A DNA stretch of 38,930 nucleotides from Pseudomonadota bacterium (GTDB taxonomy: Bacteria > Myxococcota_A > UBA9042): the NCBI GenBank assembly GCA_005792545.1, contig SXRM01000083.1, forward strand, positions 1-38,930. The letters run 5' to 3'. Positions within the stretch are counted from its first letter, which is position 1. Each line of letters begins with the position of its first letter. Position numbers and translations under genes: made by a program. This document shows, piece after piece, positions 31,931 to 38,930 of the stretch. The notes beneath the pieces were generated by a model that searched no databases, had not been told where the DNA came from, and was given only the letters and a program-made list of their open reading frames with translations.

Positions 31931-33220
31931 GTGGCGTTCCTGTTCAAGCTGCCGGACATCGGCGAGGGCGTAGTCGAAGGCGAGCTGACCAAGTGGCTGG
32001 TCGAGGACGGTCAGACCGTCGCCGAAGACACGCCGCTGTTCGAGGTCCTGACCGACAAGGTCTCGGCGGTCATCCCGAGTCCGCGCAAGGGCACGGTAGT
32101 GGCGCGGCACTTCAAGGAAGGCGACATGGTGCCAGTCGGCGCCGTGGTGGTGACCATCGAAGAGGCTGCCGGCGCTCCAGCGGTCGTGGCTGCGGCGGTC
32201 GAGCCGCCGCAAGTAGCGAAGGCGGCAGCGCAAGCTGCTACGGTGCCAGCGACGCTGGTGCACATGCCGCCACCCGCGCAGCGCGACCCCAGCGAACGGG
32301 TTCGTGCGGCGCCGGCGACGCGCAAGCTGGCGCGCGAGATGGGCGTGGACCTGTTCGAGGTGCCCGGCACTGGCGAAGAAGGCCGCGTGACCCGAGACGA
32401 CGTGGTGTCGTGGGCCCAGCGTGTGGCAGCCGGGGCAAGCGCGCCACCGGTCCAAGCTGCGGCTTCGGCACCGGCGGCGGTCGCTGCACCCAAAGCGGCG
32501 CCCAAGCCGATCGAGCGCGGACCCGACGAGAGCCGCGAGCGCTTGAAGGGCCTGCGTAAGCGCATCCACGCCAAGATGCGCGAGAGCAAGGACATCGCAG
32601 CCCACTTCACCTATGTGGATGAGGTCGACTTCACCGCCATCAACGAGATGCGCGCGGCGTTGGAGCGCTTTGGCGTCAAGGCTACCTTTCTGCCGTTCGT
32701 CATCAAGGCGGTGTGCCTGGCGTTGAAGAAACCGGAGTTCCGCTATCTGAACGCCAGCGTGGATGACGTCGCCGGCGAAATCGTGGTCAAGAACCGCTAC
32801 CACATCGGCGTGGCCGCAGCGACCGACGCGGGGCTGGTGGTGCCGGTCGTCAAGGACGCCGATCGGCTGTCGATGGTGCAGCTGATTGCCGAGATCAAGC
32901 GCTTGGGTGACGGTGCACGCGACGGCAAGCTGCCCGGCGAGGACATGAGCGGGTCCACGTTCACGATTACCAGCTTGGGCAAGCTCGGCGGCATGTTCGC
33001 GACGCCCATCATCAACTACCCCGAAGCGGCGATTTTGGGGCTGCACAAGGTCGAGAAGCGGCCGGTGGTGGTCGGCGACCAAATCGTCATCCGCGAGCGC
33101 ATGTACATGTCGTGCAGCTTTGACCATCGGCTGATCGATGGCCACGTGGGCGCGGCGTTCGTGCAGGCGGTCAAGGGCTATCTGGAAGAGCCCGTGGGGA
33201 TGATGGTCGAGCTGGTCTAG
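31931..33220 (+). CDS. Dihydrolipoamide acyltransferase (E2) of a branched-chain 2-oxoacid dehydrogenase
   Basis: The 429-residue protein has a lipoyl domain (about residues 3-77, lipoyl lysine in LTDKVSA, about residue 43), an Ala/Pro-rich linker, a peripheral subunit-binding domain (about 122-160, AAPATRKLAREMGVDL and GRVTRDDV) and a catalytic acyltransferase domain (about 200-429) with SFDHRLIDG near the end. It transfers the branched acyl group to CoA in the complex with E1 and E3. The GTG at 31931 has AGGGGG upstream. No E3 gene is in the window. Confidence 0.9.
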   Translation: MAFLFKLPDIGEGVVEGELTKWLVEDGQTVAEDTPLFEVLTDKVSAVIPSPRKGTVVARHFKEGDMVPVGAVVVTIEEAAGAPAVVAAAVEPPQVAKAAAQAATVPATLVHMPPPAQRDPSERVRAAPATRKLAREMGVDLFEVPGTGEEGRVTRDDVVSWAQRVAAGASAPPVQAAASAPAAVAAPKAAPKPIERGPDESRERLKGLRKRIHAKMRESKDIAAHFTYVDEVDFTAINEMRAALERFGVKATFLPFVIKAVCLALKKPEFRYLNASVDDVAGEIVVKNRYHIGVAAATDAGLVVPVVKDADRLSMVQLIAEIKRLGDGARDGKLPGEDMSGSTFTITSLGKLGGMFATPIINYPEAAILGLHKVEKRPVVVGDQIVIRERMYMSCSFDHRLIDGHVGAAFVQAVKGYLEEPVGMMVELV

Positions 33221-33510
33221 CGGAACAGGGGCAATGCCATGCCGGCGGCGGCCGTGTCCAATGGCATGTTAACGTTTGGTATTGTTGACTTGGGCGTCGC
33301 GTATTAACGAAACTGACGACACTGTCGTCGATTTCGGCCCGAATTTGACGACGCCGTCGTCATATTCTTGGTCCGCAAGGTAACTTGCGAATAACACAGG
33401 TGGTGCTTGCGCACACTCCGACTCTTGCGTCGGCAGGCCCGGTGCCAACGGGCTATGCTGCCGCTAGCGTGCGGGTGCACAATGACGGGCAACGCCGCAG
33501 TCTGGCTGGG
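33221..33510. other. Lower-GC gap between convergent genes, with inverted repeats
   Basis: The gap holds ATGCCAT (33234-33240) and ATGGCAT (33261-33267), a 7-bp inverted repeat with a 20-base G-C-rich middle followed by a T-rich stretch, which could terminate the E2 transcript. It also contains the two phased palindromes listed separately. I see no credible gene in the rest. Confidence 0.45.
33314..33362. promoter_or_regulatory. Pair of GACGAC/GTCGTC palindromes
   Basis: TGACGAC-ACT-GTCGTCG (33314-33330) and TGACGAC-GCC-GTCGTCA (33346-33362, a perfect 7-bp arm dyad). Centres are 32 bp apart, about three helical turns, so both would face the same side of the DNA. This looks like a two-site operator, but the neighbouring genes are convergent and no gene clearly starts here. 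Confidence 0.55.
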
Positions 33511-34065
33511 CTACCGGCTGCAAGTCGTCATGAGCGATTTGTCGTCAATGGACTGCAGCGCCATGCCGTTGGTGTCGAACCGAACAATCTCAAAGCACGT
33601 GGCCTTGCCGGAGGCAATCATGCCATTGTAGGTCGCAAGCAATCCGCCCAGGATCTGCTGGCCGGGCGCCGTCGCGGCAGCTTTGTTGGCGGCCTCAATC
33701 TTGACTGATCCAAGGGTCTCGCAGAGCCGCTTTCCGGTGATTTTCCAAGTCCCGGACGACGCAAACTTGTAGTCAAGCACAGCACTATCTTTGCTCAAGC
33801 GAAGCATGGCGAGCTCGACGCTCCCGCCGCCTGGGGCGTAGTCAACTTTGCCCCCGTGAGCGATCGTCAGGCCGTCGACGAGCGTCGAACTGGTACATTT
33901 CCACTTGCCCGTGATGTCGACTGCGCTTGTTACCGGTGGCTTGTCGGGTCGAACTTTACCCATGGGCATCCGTCCAGCTTGCGCGACCGCCCGGCCCGGC
34001 TGACCTGTCACTACCGAAATTGCCATCGCGGCCAGAGCAAAGCTGGCCGTGCGGAAGTCTGTCAT
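33511..34065 (-). CDS. Small secreted protein, unknown
   Basis: I do not recognise this 184-residue protein. It has a signal peptide (FALAAMAISVVTG...AVAQ) and a beta-rich body: ITGKWKCTSS, ELAMLRLS, YKFASSGTWKITGKRLCETLG, ATCFEIV. The alternating strands around GxW motifs recall a lipocalin-like or small barrel fold. The ATG at 34065 has GGAGG upstream; the longer frame (to 34119) lacks this. Codon use is less GC-rich than the neighbours. Confidence 0.6.
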   Translation of the reverse strand: MTDFRTASFALAAMAISVVTGQPGRAVAQAGRMPMGKVRPDKPPVTSAVDITGKWKCTSSTLVDGLTIAHGGKVDYAPGGGSVELAMLRLSKDSAVLDYKFASSGTWKITGKRLCETLGSVKIEAANKAAATAPGQQILGGLLATYNGMIASGKATCFEIVRFDTNGMALQSIDDKSLMTTCSR

Positions 34066-34345
34066 CGAATCCTCCAAGAACTGGATAGTTGTCAGTTCGC
34101 GACCCGGTGGCCATGCCAAGTCTAAGGCAACAGCACCGCGCCGGCAAGTGCTTGAAGTCTGCCCTTGCGCCCTGTCTAAGCTTGGCCTGCGCTGCCCGTC
34201 CGTGTCGGTCGCGCAAGTGCCAAAAGCAGTCAGGAGCCTGAACGATCACGCAGCACGTTGAGGACCGGCGCCTGGTCATTCCCCGGGTACGCATCGCAAT
34301 CGCGTCCGCCCACCGTAAACACCTGACCGATCACGGCCCCGCCCC
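34066..34345. other. Gap without recognisable gene
   Basis: About 280 bp between the small secreted protein gene and the end of the ABC/HipA-like operon. Base composition is lower in GC than the window average. I see no strong hairpin, promoter or ORF with plausible codon use. It may contain the promoter for the secreted protein. Confidence 0.4.
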
Positions 34346-34645
34346 TCACCGCCGATTCAGCGTATCCAACAGCCACGCCGCCGGCTCCGCGAGGTCCGCC
34401 GGAATGTCAAAGGGCTCCGTCCACACAGCCAAGGGTCCGCAGCCAACCGGCAGGGCGTTAAATGCCGGTTCTGCTTCCAGATCGTCCAGAATCAATGCGG
34501 CTGTTCGGGCTTCGGCACCGGTCAGGCGCGTTTGCGTATTGCGCACGACGGCTGTGCGGCCGTCCTGCTGGACCACTGCGCCAATTGGCACCCGCACGCC
34601 CCAGCACGGGTCGGTCAGGTAATGCACGATGCGGGCGCGCGTCAT
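34346..34645 (-). CDS. Short partner of the HipA-like protein (possible DUF3037)
   Basis: The 99-residue protein overlaps the HipA-like gene by 4 bp (ATGA). The N-terminus (VHYLTDPCWGVRVPIGAVVQQDG) resembles DUF3037 proteins, which often sit next to small HipA-like kinase proteins; the resemblance is suggestive only. It is shorter than most members. It ends the six-gene minus-strand operon. Confidence 0.55.
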   Translation of the reverse strand: MTRARIVHYLTDPCWGVRVPIGAVVQQDGRTAVVRNTQTRLTGAEARTAALILDDLEAEPAFNALPVGCGPLAVWTEPFDIPADLAEPAAWLLDTLNRR

Positions 34646-35379
34646 GGTCTGGCCTCAATGCGATTGATGTAGGCGCGCGTTAGCTCGACCGCCCGCGCGC
34701 AGCGCCAGCATAACAGGTCAAGCAGTTCGGCGACTCTGGTTTCGCGCGCCACATCGCAGGCATCCGCTGCAATGGCGACAAGCGTGTCGCGCGGCAGTTG
34801 CGCAAGCAGAATGGCAGCTGCTTCAGCGTCAGCTTGCCAGGCGCGACCCGGAAAACCTCGGGCGAGGATACGCGGGTCCGGCGCCACCATGGCCCGCAAC
34901 CGCGCGTCGTCCAGGTGACCGATAAGCGCCTCATCGGCGTCGATCGCGACTACGGTAAGACCGACACCGTCGGCTGCGGGCACCAAAAGCAGGTTGCCTC
35001 CGTGCCGCGCCTCGTTGTGCGTCACAGCGTCAAGCGCCAGGATGGCCGCGGCCTGCCGCGCGTTGGCAACCAGTGGCAACTGGTCAACCGACCAGTGCTT
35101 AGTCGGCGACAACCTGGCCGACAACCATGCGCGCTCAGCCCGATGTGGACAAAACGCCGCGTCCGGAACCGGGACCCCGACCAGGCGTGCGAGGTGCCAG
35201 GTGGCTGCCTCAGCAAGCAACGCCTCGCAGCCCATATCGGCTTCGCGCTTGGCGATCCAGGTAGCGCCGCTTTCGTCGAAGGCATAGTGGGCGTCGTTGG
35301 TATGCGGCACTGCCACACGCTCGGTGCGTACGATGGCTGCGATGCGCGGAATTGTTCGCCAATGCGCAGGTACAGGCAT
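34642..35379 (-). CDS. Small HipA-like kinase-fold protein
   Basis: The 245-residue protein resembles the HipA-like kinase family (smaller than HipA, no separate N-terminal domain). Visible features: a possible ATP lysine K44 in WIAKREA; LLAEAATWHLARLVGVPVPDA as the C-helix region; the catalytic-loop-like THNEARHGGNLLL (about 120-132) with H/N residues; and VVAIDADEAL (D147) in the metal-binding place. It lacks an obvious HRD aspartate, so activity is uncertain. The ATG at 35379 has GGAG nine bases upstream inside the end of the permease gene; ATGs at 35394 and 35427 would overlap that gene. The tight coupling to the ABC operon is unusual for this family. Confidence 0.6.
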   Translation of the reverse strand: MPVPAHWRTIPRIAAIVRTERVAVPHTNDAHYAFDESGATWIAKREADMGCEALLAEAATWHLARLVGVPVPDAAFCPHRAERAWLSARLSPTKHWSVDQLPLVANARQAAAILALDAVTHNEARHGGNLLLVPAADGVGLTVVAIDADEALIGHLDDARLRAMVAPDPRILARGFPGRAWQADAEAAAILLAQLPRDTLVAIAADACDVARETRVAELLDLLCWRCARAVELTRAYINRIEARP

Positions 35380-35383
35380 CGAA

Positions 35384-36166
35384 TCAAACTCCATCCCCCC
35401 GACACTTCCAAACCGCCACGCCGCCACCTGCGAGCCCCAACAGCACCAGCCCCGCCAGCGCTCCCGGCATCTCGGCAGCCGTATTGGCAGCGGTCAGTTC
35501 CTTGCCCGGCAGCGTCTGCACCAGCGTGCCGATGTACACCGACGGCGACAGCTTGGCTGCGAGGTCCACCCACTGCGCCATCAGCAGGTCTACGGCCACC
35601 AGATAGCCCAGACCAAAGCCAGTCGCCGCCTTGAACACCGCGCCCATGCCCAGAAAGATCCCGGCGTAGGCAAACCCGCCAAACAGCGCCGCCAGCACCT
35701 GCCGGGTCATATAGCCGACGTCGGGCGAGTACAGCGTGCCGAGCATCAGCCCCGCGGTGCCCGCCATCATCGTGGCGCCCAGGCCGCACACCAGAATCGC
35801 CACTGCAATCAGTCGGCCAACCGGTAGCGCAACGGGCGCCCGGGGCTTAAGCAGCAACAACGGCAGCGCCCCCGCCTCGGCATCGTCGCGGATCGCCGCC
35901 ACGCCCAGACCCAGCGCACACAGCGCCAACGCGCGCATCGCGAAGTGTTGGTAAAAGCGCCCAATCGTACTGCTGTCGTCGATCGACAGCCGAGCCAGGC
36001 CCGCGGCAGCCGCGATGGGCAGCGCCACCAGCAGCAGGTACGGCCACATGCGGCGCAAAGTCAGGGTGTTGCGCAGGTGCTGGCTGGTGTGCAACGCAAT
36101 CGCGCTGGCCATCGACAGGTAGCCGGGCCACGACACGTCGGTCAGGCTGAACGAGGATGTGGCCAT
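35384..36166 (-). CDS. ABC-2-type transporter permease
   Basis: The 260-residue protein has about six membrane segments and no ATPase domain; it is the membrane subunit paired with the ATPase upstream (2-bp gap). Segments such as IRDDAEAGALPLLLLKPRAP and LAALFGGFAYAGIFLG suggest an ABC-2 permease of the NosY/GldF kind. It is followed four bases later by the HipA-like gene. Confidence 0.78.
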   Translation of the reverse strand: MATSSFSLTDVSWPGYLSMASAIALHTSQHLRNTLTLRRMWPYLLLVALPIAAAAGLARLSIDDSSTIGRFYQHFAMRALALCALGLGVAAIRDDAEAGALPLLLLKPRAPVALPVGRLIAVAILVCGLGATMMAGTAGLMLGTLYSPDVGYMTRQVLAALFGGFAYAGIFLGMGAVFKAATGFGLGYLVAVDLLMAQWVDLAAKLSPSVYIGTLVQTLPGKELTAANTAAEMPGALAGLVLLGLAGGGVAVWKCRGDGV

Positions 36167-36168
36167 GC

Positions 36169-37128
36169 CTAGCGCACCTCGGCGGCAAGCGCCGCGAAAA
36201 GACTGACCAGATCGTCGCCCTGGGTGTCAACGCGGCTGACCGCGACTCCGCTCGCCAGCACGGCCTGCGGCAGCGCGCGACACAAGGCCTCGGCATCCGC
36301 CGCCTGCACCGTCAGCACGTCGTTGCCAGCCGAATCCACCCGCACCAGCGTCACCGGCGCCAGCGCCAACAACTCGCGGGCCAGCGCCCGGGCATCCGAG
36401 CACGAAATCTTGAGCAACGTCGCCTGGTTGTGCAGCAGGTCGCGAATGTCTTCCTGATGCCCAGCCGCCACCAGCCGACCCTTGAACAACAGCACCAGAT
36501 GGCTCGCCAGCGCCTCGACTTCTTCCAAGATGTGGCTCGACACCACCACAGAGGCGCCCGCCGAGGCCGCCTCGTGCATCAGCGCCGCCACTTCGCGCCG
36601 CCACACCGGGTCCAGGGCGTTCAGTGGCTCGTCCAACAGCAACAGCGTCGCCGGCAGCGCAAAAGCCTGCGCGAGCTTGACCCGCTGGCGCTGGCCACGC
36701 GACAGCGTCTCCAACTTAGCGTCTTTCTTGGCATCCAGGCCCAGGCGGTCGAGCATCTGCTCCGCGCGTTGCCACGCGTAGCTCTTGGGGCAGCCACTTA
36801 GGCGCAGCATCCCGCTCAGCCACTGCAACACGGTCAGCCGCCGCGGCATCTGGTCGTTGTCGGTGCACAGGTTGATGCGGTTGTCCAAGCCGGGATCGCG
36901 GCGGCCCAACTCACCCAGCCAGCGCACCTGCCCCGAACTCGGCGAAATCAGCCCCGCAGCCAGATTGAGCCAGGTGGTCTTGCCCGCGCCATTGGGACCC
37001 AGCAGACCCACCACGCCCGGCTGCAACTCGACCGTGAAGTCCAGCAGCGCCACCCTCGAGCCAAAGGCCCGCGTCACGCGCTGGAACGCGACCACCGGTC
37101 GGCCGGGCGGGTGTGCAAACACAGGCAT
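36169..37128 (-). CDS. ABC transporter ATP-binding protein
   Basis: The 319-residue protein is an intact ABC ATPase: Walker A GPNGAGKTT (about residues 44-52), signature LSRGQRQRV (about 143-151), Walker B LLLLDEP (about 162-168), H-loop SSHILEE. A C-terminal extension (about 230-319) with an RRM-like regulatory pattern is common for ABC-2 export ATPases. It directly abuts the next permease and lies 2 bp before the second. Confidence 0.9.
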   Translation of the reverse strand: MPVFAHPPGRPVVAFQRVTRAFGSRVALLDFTVELQPGVVGLLGPNGAGKTTWLNLAAGLISPSSGQVRWLGELGRRDPGLDNRINLCTDNDQMPRRLTVLQWLSGMLRLSGCPKSYAWQRAEQMLDRLGLDAKKDAKLETLSRGQRQRVKLAQAFALPATLLLLDEPLNALDPVWRREVAALMHEAASAGASVVVSSHILEEVEALASHLVLLFKGRLVAAGHQEDIRDLLHNQATLLKISCSDARALARELLALAPVTLVRVDSAGNDVLTVQAADAEALCRALPQAVLASGVAVSRVDTQGDDLVSLFAALAAEVR

Positions 37129-38094
37129 CTACGACCGCCCCTTGCCAAGCGGCGGGTTGGCGAGAAAGCGCTGCAGCGCCCACCAGGCCCCAGCGGCGAG
37201 CGCGATCCACAGCACCAGCCCGCCAGCAGCGGCCATTGCCTTGGTGTTCGGCGGTCGCGACGGGTCGATCGGAAACGACAGCAGCGCCCACACGGACGAC
37301 ATCGCCTGGTGCAAGTCGAGCGCCCGCGCCGCCGACTCGCGCCCCCACGCCGCTTGCGCCACCCAAGAGGCCGCGGTGCTGCCCAGGATCACGCCACCAA
37401 ACGCCAGCGGCGCCGAGCTCGGATTGCGCACGATCGCACCGGCCGCCAAGGCCACCAGCGAGGCCATCGCCACCGCCGCTGCCGCCGCCAGCACCTGAGC
37501 GACCAGCAGCGCCAGCCACCACAGCGCGCCCGCGGCGCCCGGCAGCGGGCAGCCACCGGGCTGCAACCCATACTGCGACAGCATCACCAGCATCAGCAGC
37601 AGCGCCGGCGCCAGGATCTGCCCGAGACCGCTCAGGCACGCCGCACCCCAACGTGCAAACAGGTAGTGCGGGCGCAGCACTGGCCGCGAAAAGTACAGCA
37701 GCAGCGCACCTTCGTGGGCGTCACGGGCAATCTGTGGCGCTACTTGGGTGCCCAGGCCGGCCAGTAAGAAGCCTGTGACAATCAGGCCGTGGTAGTGCAG
37801 CAGCGTGGCGATCCACTTGGCCTGCTCGCCTGGCGGAACGGCCAGGCCCTGGAAGTCGAGCTTGGCGCGCACGATGACGATCGCGGCCATGACCAGCGCC
37901 GGCAGCACGAACAGGCCTGCAAACAGCTTGGACTTGGTGCTGCGCCACTGGTCGCGCGCGAACACCAGCAACAGCATGCGCAGACGCTGGCGCTCCGGCA
38001 CGCGCTCGCCGGCATGGCGCGCATAGCCGCCGGGCTCAAAGACCACCGCGCCGCGCTGGCCTGGCGGTCGCGTATGGAGCGTCGCGCCGTTCAT
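37129..38094 (-). CDS. ABC-2-type transporter permease
   Basis: The 321-residue protein has about six membrane segments after a cytoplasmic N-terminus; IARDAHEGALLLYFSRPVLR is a typical ABC-2 segment (R-x-x-x-EGA...L). It pairs with the ATPase upstream, whose stop overlaps its start by 4 bp. The stop codon abuts the next ATPase start without any gap. Confidence 0.8.
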   Translation of the reverse strand: MNGATLHTRPPGQRGAVVFEPGGYARHAGERVPERQRLRMLLLVFARDQWRSTKSKLFAGLFVLPALVMAAIVIVRAKLDFQGLAVPPGEQAKWIATLLHYHGLIVTGFLLAGLGTQVAPQIARDAHEGALLLYFSRPVLRPHYLFARWGAACLSGLGQILAPALLLMLVMLSQYGLQPGGCPLPGAAGALWWLALLVAQVLAAAAAVAMASLVALAAGAIVRNPSSAPLAFGGVILGSTAASWVAQAAWGRESAARALDLHQAMSSVWALLSFPIDPSRPPNTKAMAAAGGLVLWIALAAGAWWALQRFLANPPLGKGRS

Positions 38095-38930
38095 GGCACC
38101 CCCTGCCGCTGCGCGCCGGCCTGCGCGCGCAGCGGGTCGTCGATGCGCAGGTGGCGCACGAACGCCGAGCCCATGTCTTCTTCAAGCGGCCCGAACGCGC
38201 GCACGCCGACGCCCGCACTGGCGCAAAGGCTCCACAGCGTCGCAGCCGCGTCTTGCGGTGCGGAAACCACCACGCTTCTGCCCTCGACCTCGCAGTCAAA
38301 GCCAGCGGCGCGCACGCAGGTCGCCAACACCTGCGGGTCGCCGACGACCCGAATCTTCCAGCGCGAGCCCGTGCCCGCCTTAAAACCGGCGACCGTGCCC
38401 GTATAGCCGACCTGCCCGCGCGACAACAGAATCACGTGCTCGCACACTGCCTCGACGTCGGGCAGCACGTGCGTGCTCAGCACCACTGCCACACCGGCTG
38501 CGGCGATCTCGGCGACCAGATCCAGCATCTGCTGGCGCCCTTCGGGGTCCAAGCCTGCGGTCGGTTCGTCCAGAATCAGCAGTTCCGGCCCGTGGGCCAT
38601 CGCCATCGCCAGCCGCAGCCGCTGTCGCATGCCCAACGAGTACGCGCTGCCCAGCCGATAGCGCGCGTCGGCAAGGCCGCACAGATCCAGTGCCTGGTGG
38701 GCGCGACTTCGCGCATCGGTGGCCGACAGGCCGCTCAGTTGCGCGGCGTGGACCACCTGCTCGATGCCGTTCAAGCCGGGGAAAAGGCTATCATCCTCAG
38801 GCATGTAGCCGACCCGCGCCAGCACGTCGAGGGTGTGGTCGGGCATTGCGCGGCCCAGCACATCCACTGTACCGCTGTCGGGCAACTCCAGGCCGAGCAA
38901 CAGCCGGAACAGCGTGGACTTTCCCGCGCC
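38091..38930 (-). CDS. ABC transporter ATP-binding protein, truncated by window edge
   Basis: 280 residues are visible; the frame begins at the window edge in the middle of Walker A (GAGKSTLFRL). The signature (YSLGMRQRLRLAMAM), Walker B (LLILDEP) and H-loop (LSTHVL) are intact, as is the Q-loop region (VGYMPEDDSLFPGL). It forms the first visible gene of the six-gene minus-strand operon with the permease. Confidence 0.88.
   Translation of the reverse strand, partial: GAGKSTLFRLLLGLELPDSGTVDVLGRAMPDHTLDVLARVGYMPEDDSLFPGLNGIEQVVHAAQLSGLSATDARSRAHQALDLCGLADARYRLGSAYSLGMRQRLRLAMAMAHGPELLILDEPTAGLDPEGRQQMLDLVAEIAAAGVAVVLSTHVLPDVEAVCEHVILLSRGQVGYTGTVAGFKAGTGSRWKIRVVGDPQVLATCVRAAGFDCEVEGRSVVVSAPQDAAATLWSLCASAGVGVRAFGPLEEDMGSAFVRHLRIDDPLRAQAGAQRQGVP

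Noticed and set aside
33385..33708. Plus-strand small ORF (107 codons) in the gap after the dehydrogenase operon
   Set aside because: Overlaps the 3' part of the better-supported minus-strand secreted protein, and has no ribosome-binding site or family resemblance.

Overview
This window is high-GC, almost entirely coding DNA with no rRNA, tRNA, CRISPR array or recognisable insertion sequence. It probably comes from a chromosome of a Deltaproteobacterium in the broad sense (Myxococcota or Bradymonadota-like). That placement is inferred from gene style only: Cys-rich surface lipoproteins with a beta-helix, an intelectin/fibrinogen-like secreted protein, an MCE transporter, membrane-embedded spermidine-synthase-like proteins and frequent GTG starts with 4-bp GTGA/ATGA overlaps. 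No marker gene is present to confirm it.

Layout. (1) 93-2745, plus strand: an MCE/Mla-type lipid transport operon (permease, a degenerate ABC ATPase-like protein, an MCE substrate-binding protein); the 5' end of the permease looks truncated or rearranged. (2) 2954-5335: a membrane spermidine-synthase-like protein. (3) 5423-9894, plus strand: a secreted FHA-domain protein followed by a three-subunit molybdenum hydroxylase whose FAD subunit carries the extra [4Fe-4S] cysteine loop of 4-hydroxybenzoyl-CoA reductase. (4) 9885-18609: a minus-strand flavin monooxygenase-like enzyme, a large plus-strand beta-helix lipoprotein with eight ~53-residue repeats, a minus-strand cytoplasmic molybdopterin oxidoreductase, a plus-strand exported pirin, a minus-strand small unknown protein and a minus-strand GNAT acetyltransferase. 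(5) 18829-24265: a secreted fibrinogen-like protein, a di-heme cytochrome c-rhodanese lipoprotein and a convergent alpha/beta-hydrolase-like lipoprotein. (6) 24300-30694, all minus strand: a glutathione S-transferase-like gene, then a block whose gene order matches the front half of aryl-polyene clusters (acyltransferase, ACP, ACP, COG4648 membrane protein, AMP-ligase fused to a hotdog dehydratase, GT2, LpxL-like acyltransferase), without ketosynthases, ketoreductase or exporter. (7) 30879-33220, plus strand: branched-chain 2-oxoacid dehydrogenase E1beta and E2, without E1alpha. (8) 33221-34345: a compositionally lower-GC stretch with two phased palindromes and one small secreted protein. (9) 34346-38930, minus strand: a tight six-gene operon of two ABC ATPase/permease pairs followed by a small HipA-like kinase fold protein and a short partner; it runs off the right edge.

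The most unusual signal is not a gene. A 16-bp sequence, CCCCCCCATTGTTCAG, occurs five times in the window, always between genes and always reading toward the next downstream gene; in four copies it forms the loop and right arm of a GAACA/TGTTC dyad. Two copies sit in tandem upstream of the GST-like gene. The C7 loop is conserved even in the copy that has lost one dyad arm, so the element is not a simple palindromic operator. It is a candidate undescribed cis-regulatory or RNA element.
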